A stretch of DNA of 64,000 nt from an uncultured Erythrobacter sp. (GCA_947502305.1 CANMZA010000002.1:897041-961040); one strand, 5' to 3'; counted from the stretch's first letter, positions 9,437 through 18,089 are shown. The notes: a model not told the origin generated them from the sequence alone. Translations and numbers: made by a program.

Positions 9437-9576
9437 CGAATTAACCTTTTTTTGCACCGTATTACGGGACAACCCCTAGTGCAGTGCAGCATGCTTGACA
9501 ACCATCGGTTACGAAAAAAGGGTAAATGAACCCTGATTACGGGCTGTTTTTTGTAAATTCTCGTCACCTAACGCGG

Positions 9577-10098
9577 TTAGTTGGTCTTGCCGCGCTCATT
9601 CTTGGGCTGCGAATCGCGGTCAAGGCGCGAATCGGAGAGAATCAGGTGGTAGCGATCAATATCTCCGCCAGTGATGATATGCTCGCCGCCATCGCGGGTC
9701 TTCAGCAAGAGCCATGCATGCGCGCCGAAGTCGCCATCTTTTGGGTGTTCGACGCCGATCTGAATCTCGCTGGCATGACCAAGCGCCGATAGCCAGTTCT
9801 GACCCGCCACCGCCTGAACCATACAATCGCTGCGCCACGGCAAGCGATCAGACAGGCGCGGTAGTATATAAGTCATCCGTGCGAGTTCTGCAGGCGAAGG
9901 GGTGCTTTGCGGATCAGTTTCATCCTTGGCGCTGCGGTTGCGATCTGGGATCGTCTTCGCCTCAAGCTGAGCGAAAATGATTCGCGCCCGCACCAATTCC
10001 CAAAATCCGCGCGCGCAATAGTGCGCCAGCCACGGCAGATCCTTCAAGCCCGGCTTCTGCCCCGGCGGCGGAATGTGAAGAGATTGCGCGGAAGTCAT
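9577..10098 (-). CDS. Lasso peptide leader protease B2 (transglutaminase-like)
   Basis: About 173 residues. The C-terminal half is the lasso B2 (transglutaminase-like Cys protease) domain. The catalytic triad can be read as Cys92 (RSDCMVQA), His127 (FGAHAWLLL) and Asp146 (TGGDIDRY). The enzyme cleaves the leader from the precursor so that the cyclase can act. The N-terminal 60 residues (LPWLAHYCARGFWELVRARIIF) are also typical of this family. It is a stand-alone B2; the B1/RRE domain is a separate gene at 13677. It is transcribed divergently from the cyclase gene across a 127-bp intergenic region. A GTG at 10131 in frame is an alternative start; the ATG at 10098 has AGG seven bases upstream. 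Confidence 0.88.
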   Translation of the reverse strand: MTSAQSLHIPPPGQKPGLKDLPWLAHYCARGFWELVRARIIFAQLEAKTIPDRNRSAKDETDPQSTPSPAELARMTYILPRLSDRLPWRSDCMVQAVAGQNWLSALGHASEIQIGVEHPKDGDFGAHAWLLLKTRDGGEHIITGGDIDRYHLILSDSRLDRDSQPKNERGKTN

Positions 10099-10225
10099 TG
10101 TGTGCCTAGTTGCTTGGCGTCTCGTTGGCACATCATTGGCACAGGCGCAGCATGTGTGCCAAGCGCCGCATCGAAGCCTTGCGGCAAAGAGGCCGGCTAA
10201 GGATTACAGGATAGGACTGACTTAG

Positions 10226-12139
10226 GTGTCTGCAATAGGAGCCATTTTTGCGGTTGGCGGCGTCGGCGCGGGGGAACTCGGCGCGATGGAGCGAACGCTT
10301 GGCCAGGTCCGGCATGATGCATCGGACACATGGATGTCAGGCCGGATCGGTTTGGCGGCCTGCACATTGCACACCAATGGCGAATCGCGGGAACGCGCCC
10401 AGCCCGATGTCAGCGATGATGGCCAAATCGCGGCGGTCTTCGATGGGCATCTGCTCAATCCGATTGAGATCGCCAAAGACCTTGAGGCCAAAGGCGTACG
10501 CCTGCGCAGCCGAGCCGATGTTGAGATTGTGCGCCGCGCCTATGAAACATGGGGCGCGGCCTGCGCCGACCGGTTTCAGGGCGAATTTTCTCTCATCATA
10601 GCCGATTGCCGCAAAGGGCATGTTTGGGCCGCGCGCGATCACATGGGGTTTTTGCCGCTCTATTATAAGGAAGAACAAGGACGCCTGATAATAGCATCCG
10701 ATTTCCGCACTATCGCCGCCCTGAGCAAGACCCCGCTTGAGCCGGATCATCATTATCTGGCGCAGGTCATCACGAAACGCTGGTTCCTGCGCGATACAAC
10801 CCCGTGGAAAGGGGTGAAGCGGATAATCCGAGCGCACACGCTGGCCTATGACGGGCAGACAATCAAAACGCGCAAATATTGGAATCCGCCAACCGAAATC
10901 ACGATCCGCTACAAATCAGAGGCCGAATATGCCGAGCATTACCGCGAAGTGCTGTTCGATAGTGTGCGGCGCTCCTCACGCTGCGATACACCGATCGGCA
11001 TCGCGGTTAGCGGCGGCCTCGATTCTTCCGCGCTTTATTGTGTGGCGGACAGGTTGGAGGAAGCGGGGCAGCTGCTCGCACCGGGCTTTACCGGCTATTC
11101 ACTAGCGGCATCAGAAGACGGCAATGCTTATGAGCTGCCATATGCGCGCGCTGTTGCTGATCATATTGGGCGCGAATTGACCGAAGTGCCTTTGTTCGAT
11201 CCTGAGATTGATTGGTACACGCAGGACGCCGTTTGGCATCGCGGCATCCCTATCGCGTCGAACGGGGCGATGATGTTGGGGATGGAAAAACGCGCGGTCG
11301 ATGACGGATCACGGGTTATGATTGGCGGAATTGGCGGCGATGAATGGTTGCAAGGCAGCAGCCTATATTACCGCGAATTTATCGCTGAGCGGGACGCCCG
11401 CGGATATTTTCGCGCATTGCGGCGCGATGGCGCGGCCTTGGGCTGGCCATCGACATTGAAACAGGCGCTGCGCCACACCAGCGCCGAATTCACCCCCGGC
11501 CCGATTCGCCGCAAGATCAGCCAGTTTCTGCGCGGGCGGCGGCGGCGCGGTGATCCGCCGCTGAGTTGGTTAACGCCGGAATTGCGGCGCGCCATGATTG
11601 AGGCGGAGGAGGCGTATCTTGAGGCTCTGCCAGAGGATGCGGTTGCTTGGTCAAAGCATAATATCGTCACGTCCCCGTTTAGTGACTTGTCTCATTCACT
11701 GATGCGCCGCCAGCGCGCGGCGATTGGATTCGAGGCGCGCCATCCCATGCTCAGCCGCGCTTTCATCGAATTTTCGATGCGCACCCCTGCTGAAACCAAG
11801 CGGAAGGGTGATGTATCGAAAGCCCTGCACCGCAAGGCGATGGACGGCATCCTGCCGCCGGTTATTCTGGACCGGAAAAGTAAGGCTAACTTCACTAACA
11901 CCAAGATCGATGCGCAATTTGCCGATTATGTCCGCAAGAATGCGGCGCAGCAGCTTCCCGAATTGTGCGATGTTAAGGCGCTGGAGCCAATTCTGGACAT
12001 CGATTTTACCGCCCCAGAAGGCGATTATTGGGCATGGGAAATTTGGGGTCTTTACGCATCCGCAGCATTTTTGTATCAGGATAACTGCGTAACTGAGATT
12101 AACCCTGCCACTGGGGTGCAACAGGACAGGATCCAATAA
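10226..12139 (+). CDS. Lasso peptide cyclase (asparagine synthetase-like, LasC)
   Basis: A 637-residue protein with an N-terminal glutamine-amidotransferase-like region and a C-terminal asparagine-synthetase domain. The ATP-pyrophosphatase loop is present at residues 262-268 (SGGLDSS). The protein begins MSAIGAIFAVGG and has no Cys2, so it cannot use glutamine as ammonia donor, as is normal for lasso cyclases. The expected reaction is adenylation of the Asp side chain of the precursor and attack by the freed N-terminal Gly, closing the macrolactam. The start is GTG with AGGA upstream. The stop codon overlaps the precursor start (TAATG), which ties the enzyme to its substrate. Confidence 0.9.
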   Translation: MSAIGAIFAVGGVGAGELGAMERTLGQVRHDASDTWMSGRIGLAACTLHTNGESRERAQPDVSDDGQIAAVFDGHLLNPIEIAKDLEAKGVRLRSRADVEIVRRAYETWGAACADRFQGEFSLIIADCRKGHVWAARDHMGFLPLYYKEEQGRLIIASDFRTIAALSKTPLEPDHHYLAQVITKRWFLRDTTPWKGVKRIIRAHTLAYDGQTIKTRKYWNPPTEITIRYKSEAEYAEHYREVLFDSVRRSSRCDTPIGIAVSGGLDSSALYCVADRLEEAGQLLAPGFTGYSLAASEDGNAYELPYARAVADHIGRELTEVPLFDPEIDWYTQDAVWHRGIPIASNGAMMLGMEKRAVDDGSRVMIGGIGGDEWLQGSSLYYREFIAERDARGYFRALRRDGAALGWPSTLKQALRHTSAEFTPGPIRRKISQFLRGRRRRGDPPLSWLTPELRRAMIEAEEAYLEALPEDAVAWSKHNIVTSPFSDLSHSLMRRQRAAIGFEARHPMLSRAFIEFSMRTPAETKRKGDVSKALHRKAMDGILPPVILDRKSKANFTNTKIDAQFADYVRKNAAQQLPELCDVKALEPILDIDFTAPEGDYWAWEIWGLYASAAFLYQDNCVTEINPATGVQQDRIQ

Positions 12140-12267
12140 TGACTAAGACTATTGAAAAAGCGAAATACGAAGCTCCAAAGCTCACAGTTTTTGGTTCTGT
12201 TCGTAACCTGACCGGCGGTAGCGGTACACGTTTCCGTGACGGCACCGTGGCTGATTCGCGCTTCTAA
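12139..12267 (+). CDS. Lasso peptide precursor (42 residues)
   Basis: A 42-residue peptide overlapping the end of the cyclase gene (TAATG). The leader contains the RRE-recognition motif YxxPxLxxxGxxxxxT exactly: Tyr10, Pro13, Leu15, Gly19, Thr25. Thr25 is at position -2 of the predicted cleavage site after Gly26, as in characterised lasso precursors. The predicted core is GSGTRFRDGTVADSRF (16 residues), with Gly1 and Asp8 forming an eight-membered ring and an eight-residue tail. Cleavage one residue earlier would give a nine-membered ring but would put Thr at -1. Possible phosphorylation sites for the downstream kinase are Ser2, Thr4, Thr10 and Ser14 of the core. Topology and bioactivity are unknown. 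Confidence 0.9.
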   Translation: MTKTIEKAKYEAPKLTVFGSVRNLTGGSGTRFRDGTVADSRF

Positions 12268-12318
12268 TTTGCGGCCCTCCGCTGCCTCTGATTGAGGCGC
12301 GTAGGATGCAAAACATAA

Positions 12319-12350
12319 GGCACCCCGTTTTGGGGTGCCTTTTTGTTTTT
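12319..12350 (+). terminator. Rho-independent terminator after the lasso precursor
   Basis: A perfect eight-base-pair stem (GGCACCCC / GGGGTGCC, 12319-12326 and 12332-12339) with a five-base loop is followed by five T, G and five more T. It lies 51 bp after the precursor stop and would end the cyclase-precursor transcript before the kinase and B1 genes. It may act as a partial terminator that raises precursor transcript stability. Confidence 0.85.
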
Positions 12351-12780
12351 GGGCGTAAGCCTTTTAAAATATTCAAGTTTTCGTTATGTGCCGCGCTCGC
12401 TCTGCCCAGCAGAATTGGGCGGTGTGCGAAATCTCTTCGCTGCGAATCGCCCGGCCTCTACGCCTCCAGCCGCGCCGAATGCCGCTTCGCTGGACCAGGC
12501 GTGGGATGCGTAGCCGGGGCGAGAGATCAATCGAACTCGGCCGGGTCTGCAATTGCGAAAGCCGCAGCCCAGCAGCACGCAAAATGATCACTACGAATCG
12601 GTTCGATTCGCGGCGAATGCGATCATCTCCGAATCGCTGCCGGATATGCTTAATCGCTGCGCCAAATCCGTGAATTCGCGATATCGGGATGTTGATACTT
12701 GTTTTTACAGGGTTCTTTTCGCCGGCGCGGCAAACTGTCTGTTGGCGGTTCGCGGCGTAAGGGGCTAGGGGATCGGCGCG
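12351..12780. other. 430-bp region with no confident gene, lasso locus
   Basis: This stretch between the terminator and the kinase gene holds no gene I can support. In the plus frame from 12514 to 12771 there is an 86-codon open stretch with a protein-like composition (for example NDHYESVRFAANAIISESLPDML and FYRVLFAGAANCLLAVRG). It has no ATG near its beginning, only a TTG at 12553. It could be a decayed gene, or chance. The region must hold the promoter for the kinase-B1 pair if the upstream terminator is efficient. Confidence 0.4.
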
Positions 12781-13680
12781 ATGCAATTGAACCTTGAAAC
12801 GCCCCGCTCACAAGAGCCTTTGCCGACACAGCCTTATGATCGCTGGGTCTCCCCAGAAGGGCATTGTCAGGCTGAGTTCCACAAACCGGGCGCGGGCTTT
12901 CTCATCCGTTTTCCCGGCCAAGCGGACTTTCTGATTGCCGAACCACAAGGCGGGTCTGATTACCGCGTGATCGGCTGGCCCTTGCCCGAATGCGATGAAG
13001 CGGCAATCATCAACCTGTTCCACAACGCTATCCAACCGATCTTGGGCAATCACACGGGCGGATTGTTCCTCCACGGCAGCGCTGTCATCGCGCAGGGCGA
13101 GCGGGGCGAGCAGGCCGAGCAGGGCAAGCAAGACGGCGAAGCGTCCGGAGCAATCGCGTTTCTGGGCCTCTCACGTGGGGGCAAGACCACATTGGCTGGT
13201 TCCTTCGCCAAAGCGGGGCGGCCGTTCCTGACCGAAGATGTCATCGATTTGCAGGTTTCGGGCGGGCAATATTTGCTTCAACCCAAACGTTCCAAATTGC
13301 GATTGTTTGCCGACAGTGCGCGGCATCTTCTGGGCGAGGATACGCAGATCAAAGACGCAGATATGAAGCAGGACGTTGAAGCAGGCAGCGCATTGCCGTT
13401 TGCAGATCACGCCGTGCCTTTGCGCCAAGTCTATGTCTTGGGCACAGATCACCGCGCCCCTTTGGCGATACAGCGTTTTTCTATGCAAGAGGCGCTCAGC
13501 GCTTTGATGCCGCATGCCTTTATTCTGGATGTAGAGGACAAGCCGCGCCTCAAAGGGCATTTTGCGCGGATGGCTGACCTGTCTCAGGACATCGCTTGCT
13601 ATGCTCTTGACTTTACCCGTGAGTATGCGGAATTGCCGCGTGTTCGAGAAGCAATTCTGGACAATTTGCGGGGCAATTGA
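12781..13680 (+). CDS. HprK-like kinase of the lasso locus
   Basis: A 299-residue protein related to HPr serine kinase/phosphorylase. The P-loop GLSRGGKTTL lies near residues 128-137, and LTEDVIDLQ near 152-160 corresponds to the second HprK nucleotide-binding region. Related kinases in paeninodin-type clusters (PadeK, ThcoK, SyanK) phosphorylate Ser at the end of the lasso precursor. Here the precursor ends in Ser-Arg-Phe, so the acceptor is uncertain. The gene has AGGGGA upstream of its ATG and overlaps the B1 gene by four bases (ATGA). Membership of the family is secure; the modified residue is inferred. Confidence 0.85.
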   Translation: MQLNLETPRSQEPLPTQPYDRWVSPEGHCQAEFHKPGAGFLIRFPGQADFLIAEPQGGSDYRVIGWPLPECDEAAIINLFHNAIQPILGNHTGGLFLHGSAVIAQGERGEQAEQGKQDGEASGAIAFLGLSRGGKTTLAGSFAKAGRPFLTEDVIDLQVSGGQYLLQPKRSKLRLFADSARHLLGEDTQIKDADMKQDVEAGSALPFADHAVPLRQVYVLGTDHRAPLAIQRFSMQEALSALMPHAFILDVEDKPRLKGHFARMADLSQDIACYALDFTREYAELPRVREAILDNLRGN

Positions 13681-13994
13681 TGCCCTGCGACCTTGGGGAA
13701 AGACCGGAACTGCGCATGCAATTAAGCGATCGTTTCACTTGTTCTGATGATGTTGTCGCCCGCGAAGTGGGCGGCGAAACGGTCTTGCTCGATTTGTCGA
13801 GCGGGCAGTATTTTGGACTGGACATTATCGGCGGCAGAGTTTGGGAATTGCTGTCAGAGCGCAGCCAGGATCTCAAAGAATTGTGCGATCAGATAGAAGC
13901 CGAATTCGACGCACCGCGCGATCGTATTGAGGCCGATTTGATCGCGCTGGCCAAGCAATTGCAAGATCAGGAATTGATTGCGCAGGCTGCTTGA
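13677..13994 (+). CDS. Lasso B1 / PqqD-like RiPP recognition element
   Basis: A 105-residue PqqD-family protein: an N-terminal strand-rich segment (SDRFTCSDDVVAREVGGETVLLDLSSGQYF), the motif LDIIGGRVWELL, and C-terminal helices. B1 proteins bind the YxxPxL leader motif of the precursor and deliver it to the B2 protease and cyclase. The gene overlaps the kinase gene by four bases, so kinase and B1 are co-translated. It ends 3 bp before the convergent ABC exporter gene. Confidence 0.9.
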   Translation: MMPCDLGERPELRMQLSDRFTCSDDVVAREVGGETVLLDLSSGQYFGLDIIGGRVWELLSERSQDLKELCDQIEAEFDAPRDRIEADLIALAKQLQDQELIAQAA

Positions 13995-13997
13995 TCG

Positions 13998-15674
13998 TCA
14001 GACTTCGCTTGAACTTTCGGTAAACACCCCATTCGGGCCAAGTTTGATCACTCTGTTCGCCAGCGCCAAGCTGGCGGGCCGGTGGGTGATGATAATGACT
14101 GTGCGGCCTTTCAGGGACTCGACGCAGCTTTCAACAAAGGCCGCTTCGCCTTCCAGATCATACATGCTGGTGGCTTCATCCAAGATATAGATTGGCGGAT
14201 CACGATACAGCGCGCGCGCCAGTGCGATCCGCTGCCTTTGTCCGCCTGATAGACGGACGCCGTGATCGCCGATTTCGGTGTCGATCCCGTTTGGCAGGGC
14301 GACAATGAATTCTTCTGCCTGAGCCAATTTCGCAGCGTTTCGGATGGCGGCCTCGCGCCCCTCAGAAGGCTGCCCGAAGGCGATATTGTCGGCAATGCTG
14401 CCATTAAACAGCAAGGCGCGTTGCGGCACATAGCCAAATTGCCGGCGCAAATCCTGCACCTGAAAATCGGCGATATCTGTCCCGTCCAGCGTAATTGTGC
14501 CCGCGCTGGGCAGGTAAAAGCGCAACAGCAACCGAACCAGCGTCGATTTGCCCACGCCGTTTTCCCCGGTCAGTGCAATGATTTCTCCTGGTGCAATGGT
14601 AAGGTTTAGGTCGGTGAAAACGGGGGATCGTTCTTGATAGCCAAATTGCACCTGTTCGAACCCAATTGCGCCGCGCGCACGTTCCAGCCGGATGCCGCCA
14701 GAATGTCCCGGTTCAGGCTCTAATGCGAGCACATCTTCTAGCCGCGCCAATGTGCCGCGCGCCATTTGGTAAGAGCCATACATATTGGCGAGCGCGCCAG
14801 CTGGCCGCGTCAGCAGCGCAGCGTAAAGCAGGAAGGCAAACAGTTCGCTTGGCGTGTTTTGCCCTTGGGAAAGTTGTTCGCTGCCGACAATCAGAACCGC
14901 GATCGCCGCGAGCGCCGCCAACAGCGCCATCACCGGGCCAATCGCCGCATTCAATTGCGCTTGATTAACGGCCAGCATGCGTGAATTTTCTGCCGCTTCG
15001 GCAAATTCGCGGCGGTGGTGCGCTTCGCTGGCAAAGGCTTTGATCGCGGGCAACATTTCCAAATCGCGCTCCGCGATTGCGATCAGTTCCACCTCTGCCG
15101 CGCGCACTTTGCTGGAAACGGTCCTCAGCCGCCGCCCCGCCAGTTTCATCATCAAGATAAATACCGGTATGAGCAACGGAACGATCACCGCCATCGCAGG
15201 ATCAATCCAGAACAATACGGCGGTTGCGCCCGCTGCTGTCAAAATCATCGCCGGGGCATTGGCGATCGTATTGGCGAGAAAATCGCTAAGATTGCCGACT
15301 TCGTATGAGGTCAGCGCAAGGACATCGCCGCGCCGTGCGGAATCGTGAAAATCCAGCTGCATCATCTGGACATGGTTGTAGATCCGCTTGCGCAGTTCGG
15401 TGAGGATCGTGGTGGAGGCGCGCTCAGACAAAATAGCCGCCAGAATGTTTAGCGCGGTGAGAGCAACCAAGGCGATCACCAGCAAGGTCAGGGTCTGAGT
15501 AAATTCAAGGGGCGCTGCGCCAGCGCTCTGCGGTGCAGCCACGCCGCCAAGGATTTGCGCCGCCAACCAAGGGACCACCAAAGTCGCCGCTGAACTCAAA
15601 ATAGTAAGCGCGCTGATGAGCCCTAGTTGCCAGCGGAAACGGCGCGCCCATTCAAGCCAAAACCCTACGCTCAT
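13998..15674 (-). CDS. ABC exporter (fused permease-ATPase) of the lasso locus
   Basis: A 558-residue half-transporter. Residues 1-300 hold the six-helix membrane domain and residues about 325-558 the ATPase: Walker A GENGVGKST, the Q-loop segment FGYVPQ, signature LSGGQRQRIALARAL and Walker B IYILDEATSMYD. The ATPase is intact, so the protein is probably functional as a homodimer. It is the expected LasD exporter that removes the mature lasso peptide and gives self-immunity. Transcription is convergent with the kinase-B1 genes, and the gene follows the nucleotidyltransferase gene by 18 bp. A lipid A or peptide exporter is an alternative, but the context favours lasso export. Confidence 0.88.
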   Translation of the reverse strand: MSVGFWLEWARRFRWQLGLISALTILSSAATLVVPWLAAQILGGVAAPQSAGAAPLEFTQTLTLLVIALVALTALNILAAILSERASTTILTELRKRIYNHVQMMQLDFHDSARRGDVLALTSYEVGNLSDFLANTIANAPAMILTAAGATAVLFWIDPAMAVIVPLLIPVFILMMKLAGRRLRTVSSKVRAAEVELIAIAERDLEMLPAIKAFASEAHHRREFAEAAENSRMLAVNQAQLNAAIGPVMALLAALAAIAVLIVGSEQLSQGQNTPSELFAFLLYAALLTRPAGALANMYGSYQMARGTLARLEDVLALEPEPGHSGGIRLERARGAIGFEQVQFGYQERSPVFTDLNLTIAPGEIIALTGENGVGKSTLVRLLLRFYLPSAGTITLDGTDIADFQVQDLRRQFGYVPQRALLFNGSIADNIAFGQPSEGREAAIRNAAKLAQAEEFIVALPNGIDTEIGDHGVRLSGGQRQRIALARALYRDPPIYILDEATSMYDLEGEAAFVESCVESLKGRTVIIITHRPASLALANRVIKLGPNGVFTESSSEV

Positions 15675-15692
15675 GATTTCGCTTTCATGATT

Positions 15693-16871
15693 TTATCTGC
15701 CCCCATGCCCGGAGCGCCCCTGCGCTACCCGCGCAATCGCGCGTCCAGCCGTTTCAATGACCAATCGGCCTTGCAGCAAAAATGTGGGCCAACCGCTTGC
15801 GGCCGGGTATTTCTTTATGAGGTGATCTCGCGGTGCCAATCCGCGGGTCATCAACAGCTGCGCCTTATTGGACAAACCTCTGGTTCGGCGCAGATTGAGC
15901 CAAAATTGCGTTAAGCTGTCCCTACTGGTGAAATAGGTATGCAGATCAGGATTTAACTGGCCTTGCTCCAATTTCGCGAGAGGCTGTGCAGGCAGGTGAG
16001 TGCCAAGGTCTTGCTGTGCACCGCGCAGTGCCTCCGCCACGAGCGGGCCCGCGCCTTCACGCGCGCAATGCGACGTAAGCTGATCCCAATCTTCATCTTG
16101 CATATTCGCAACCATTAGGTCGAAATCGACAGACCAAATCAATCGTTTGGCGCTGCTAAGGCGGCCATTCTCGGCCTGATAGCCGTGCTGCGCGTGCCAT
16201 TTTTGATTGGTGACGGCATGCATGATCATGGTCGCTATGCTGGGGCGAAAGGCGCCCTCTCCAAAGCGCGGGATCGGCTTTCTTTGCGAGAAGAATTCGC
16301 CAATTGGCAGGACGCTATGCAGCACGGCGCGATCCGATGGCTCCCAATGCAAATCGATGGAATGAACAAAAAATCCCGCCGTATCGAGCAGCCAGCTTTC
16401 TTGAAAATAAAGCCCGTGCGGCCCTTTCTCGCGGTACCAGCCGAGCTTTTCAAAAATCTCTCTAGTGCGCGCAGCATTTTCAGGTCTGACCAACAAATCG
16501 GTATCGCCGCGCCTGCGCGCCGCCGGTTTGTCGTGGAACGAATAGGCGAGCGCGGTGCCTTTCATCAGGACCGATTCAATGCCAGCCGCGTTCAAAGCCT
16601 CCAGAATATTTGCAACAGCATCGCGGTGAGTGCTTTCCCACAGCACGATCAGGCGCGCTTCCTCTGCGATCCGATCGAGCAAGGGCAGCGGCCACGTGTT
16701 CAGCCGATCCGCATATTCGTGGAGGATCAAAGGAATGCCGTGAAATTCAATTCGTGACCACACAGTCTGCCAATCGGAGGCGAAATCTGTGCGCCACGCA
16801 AATGGTTTTCCCGCGCGCAGATCGCGTAGAGCCTCCGCCAAAAATCCATCAACTGATGACGTATCCATCAT
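15693..16871 (-). CDS. Nucleotidyltransferase-family protein of the lasso locus
   Basis: A 392-residue protein of the uncharacterised nucleotidyltransferase family (NTP_transf_5-like). The catalytic metal site reads RRRGDTDLLV, with Asp123 and Asp125. It follows VLMKGTALAYSFHDKP, which matches the usual KG-x(n)-DxD layout. Such genes recur in paeninodin-type lasso clusters, where they have been suggested to modify the peptide further; no function is established that I know of. It is the first gene of a minus-strand pair with the exporter. An ATG at 16871 is chosen over a TTG at 16898. Assignment to the lasso system rests on position and known co-occurrence. Confidence 0.8.
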   Translation of the reverse strand: MMDTSSVDGFLAEALRDLRAGKPFAWRTDFASDWQTVWSRIEFHGIPLILHEYADRLNTWPLPLLDRIAEEARLIVLWESTHRDAVANILEALNAAGIESVLMKGTALAYSFHDKPAARRRGDTDLLVRPENAARTREIFEKLGWYREKGPHGLYFQESWLLDTAGFFVHSIDLHWEPSDRAVLHSVLPIGEFFSQRKPIPRFGEGAFRPSIATMIMHAVTNQKWHAQHGYQAENGRLSSAKRLIWSVDFDLMVANMQDEDWDQLTSHCAREGAGPLVAEALRGAQQDLGTHLPAQPLAKLEQGQLNPDLHTYFTSRDSLTQFWLNLRRTRGLSNKAQLLMTRGLAPRDHLIKKYPAASGWPTFLLQGRLVIETAGRAIARVAQGRSGHGGR

Positions 16872-17024
16872 GTGCTTTGCTGTGATCGATCCGGACAAGG
16901 TTGATGGTGAGAGGCTGCGTGGATGCGCTGACTGATAGCATAATGCGCCAATTGCGCCATTTTGGCCAGAGCCTAGGCTCTTGCTTCGCTGCGAGTGACG
17001 GGCTTTGCGGCGGGGTTGCAGCGG

Positions 17025-17072
17025 CGCTTTACTGGCGCTTTACCGCCGCTTTACCGCCGCTTTACCGCCGCT
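17025..17072. repeat. 11-bp tandem repeat upstream of rmlA
   Basis: Three exact copies of CGCTTTACCGC (17036-17068), preceded by one diverged copy (17025-17035) and followed by four bases of a fifth. The surrounding 327 bp (16872-17198) contain no gene I can support, and must hold the promoters for the lasso nucleotidyltransferase (minus) and the rml operon (plus). An open frame through it (16901-17116) has no homologue I recognise. The repeat unit is not a multiple of three, which argues against coding. Confidence 0.9.
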
Positions 17073-17198
17073 GGGCCGTGCGGACGCAGGGTGGATTAGG
17101 TGTTGACCACCAATAGTCCTGCTGCAATGCGAAATGCTCTGCCGCCTGCTGATGCTTGAGCGCATGGCCGGGGCATTGTTTTTTAAGGGCGGGTAACA

Positions 17199-18089
17199 GT
17201 GACTAAACCACGCAAAGGCATCATTCTTGCGGGTGGATCAGGCACCCGGCTCTACCCCCTGACCAAGGGTGTGTCGAAGCAGCTTATGCCGATCTTCGAT
17301 AAGCCGATGATTTATTACCCGCTCAGCACGCTGATGCTGGCGGGCATCAGAGACATTCTGATCATCACCACCCCAGAAGACGCCGAGCAGTTTCAGCGCG
17401 TTTTGGGCGATGGATCGGATTTCGGGGTCAATCTTAGCTATGCGCAGCAGCCAAAGCCTGAAGGCTTGGCGCAAGCGTTTCACATCGGTGCGGATTTTGT
17501 CGCTGGCGGGCCAAGCGCCCTGATCCTTGGCGATAATATCTTTTATGGGCACGGCCTGCCGGACCTACTCAAAAGCGCCAATGAGCGTGAGAGCGGCTCC
17601 ACCGTTTTTGCCTACCGCGTCAACGATCCGCAGGCCTTTGGCGTGGTGGAATTTGACGAAAGCGGCAAAGCGGTTTCCATCGAAGAGAAACCAGCAGTGC
17701 CGAAATCGAATTATGCGGTCACGGGTCTGTATTTCTACGACGAAACCGTTGCTGATCGCGCCCGCGATCTGGCCCCCTCTGTTCGCGGAGAGCTTGAGAT
17801 CACCGACCTCAATCGGCTTTATCTCGACGAAGGCGCGATGTCGGTTGAGATTATGGGGCGCGGATTTGCGTGGCTGGACACGGGCACGCATGCCTCCTTG
17901 CTGGATGCTGCCACCTATGTTCGGATTACGGAAGAACGTCAGGGGCTGAAAATCGCCTGCCCAGAGGAAATCGCCTGGCATCAGGGGTTCATCAATGATG
18001 AGCAACTTGCGCAAATTGCTGAGCCGCTGCGCAAATCGGGATATGGCGAATATTTGTTGAGCTTGCTTGACCGGCCGGTGCTGCCGTGA
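17199..18089 (+). CDS. rmlA: Glucose-1-phosphate thymidylyltransferase
   Basis: A 296-residue RmlA/RfbA enzyme making dTDP-glucose from dTTP and glucose-1-phosphate, the first step of dTDP-L-rhamnose synthesis. Diagnostic segments are [20 protein letters not shown] at residues 5-24, [26 protein letters not shown] and [16 protein letters not shown]. Length matches the family. The start is GTG with AAGGGCGGG upstream. It opens an operon in the order rmlA-rmlC-rmlD-rmlB, in which each gene overlaps the next. Confidence 0.97.
   Translation: MTKPRKGIILAGGSGTRLYPLTKGVSKQLMPIFDKPMIYYPLSTLMLAGIRDILIITTPEDAEQFQRVLGDGSDFGVNLSYAQQPKPEGLAQAFHIGADFVAGGPSALILGDNIFYGHGLPDLLKSANERESGSTVFAYRVNDPQAFGVVEFDESGKAVSIEEKPAVPKSNYAVTGLYFYDETVADRARDLAPSVRGELEITDLNRLYLDEGAMSVEIMGRGFAWLDTGTHASLLDAATYVRITEERQGLKIACPEEIAWHQGFINDEQLAQIAEPLRKSGYGEYLLSLLDRPVLP

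Noticed and set aside
10226-12139. True asparagine synthetase (AsnB)
   Set aside because: Cys2 is missing, and the gene overlaps a lasso precursor and is divergent from a B2 protease.
17025-17072. CRISPR-like array
   Set aside because: The units are only 11 bp and are directly adjacent, with no spacers.
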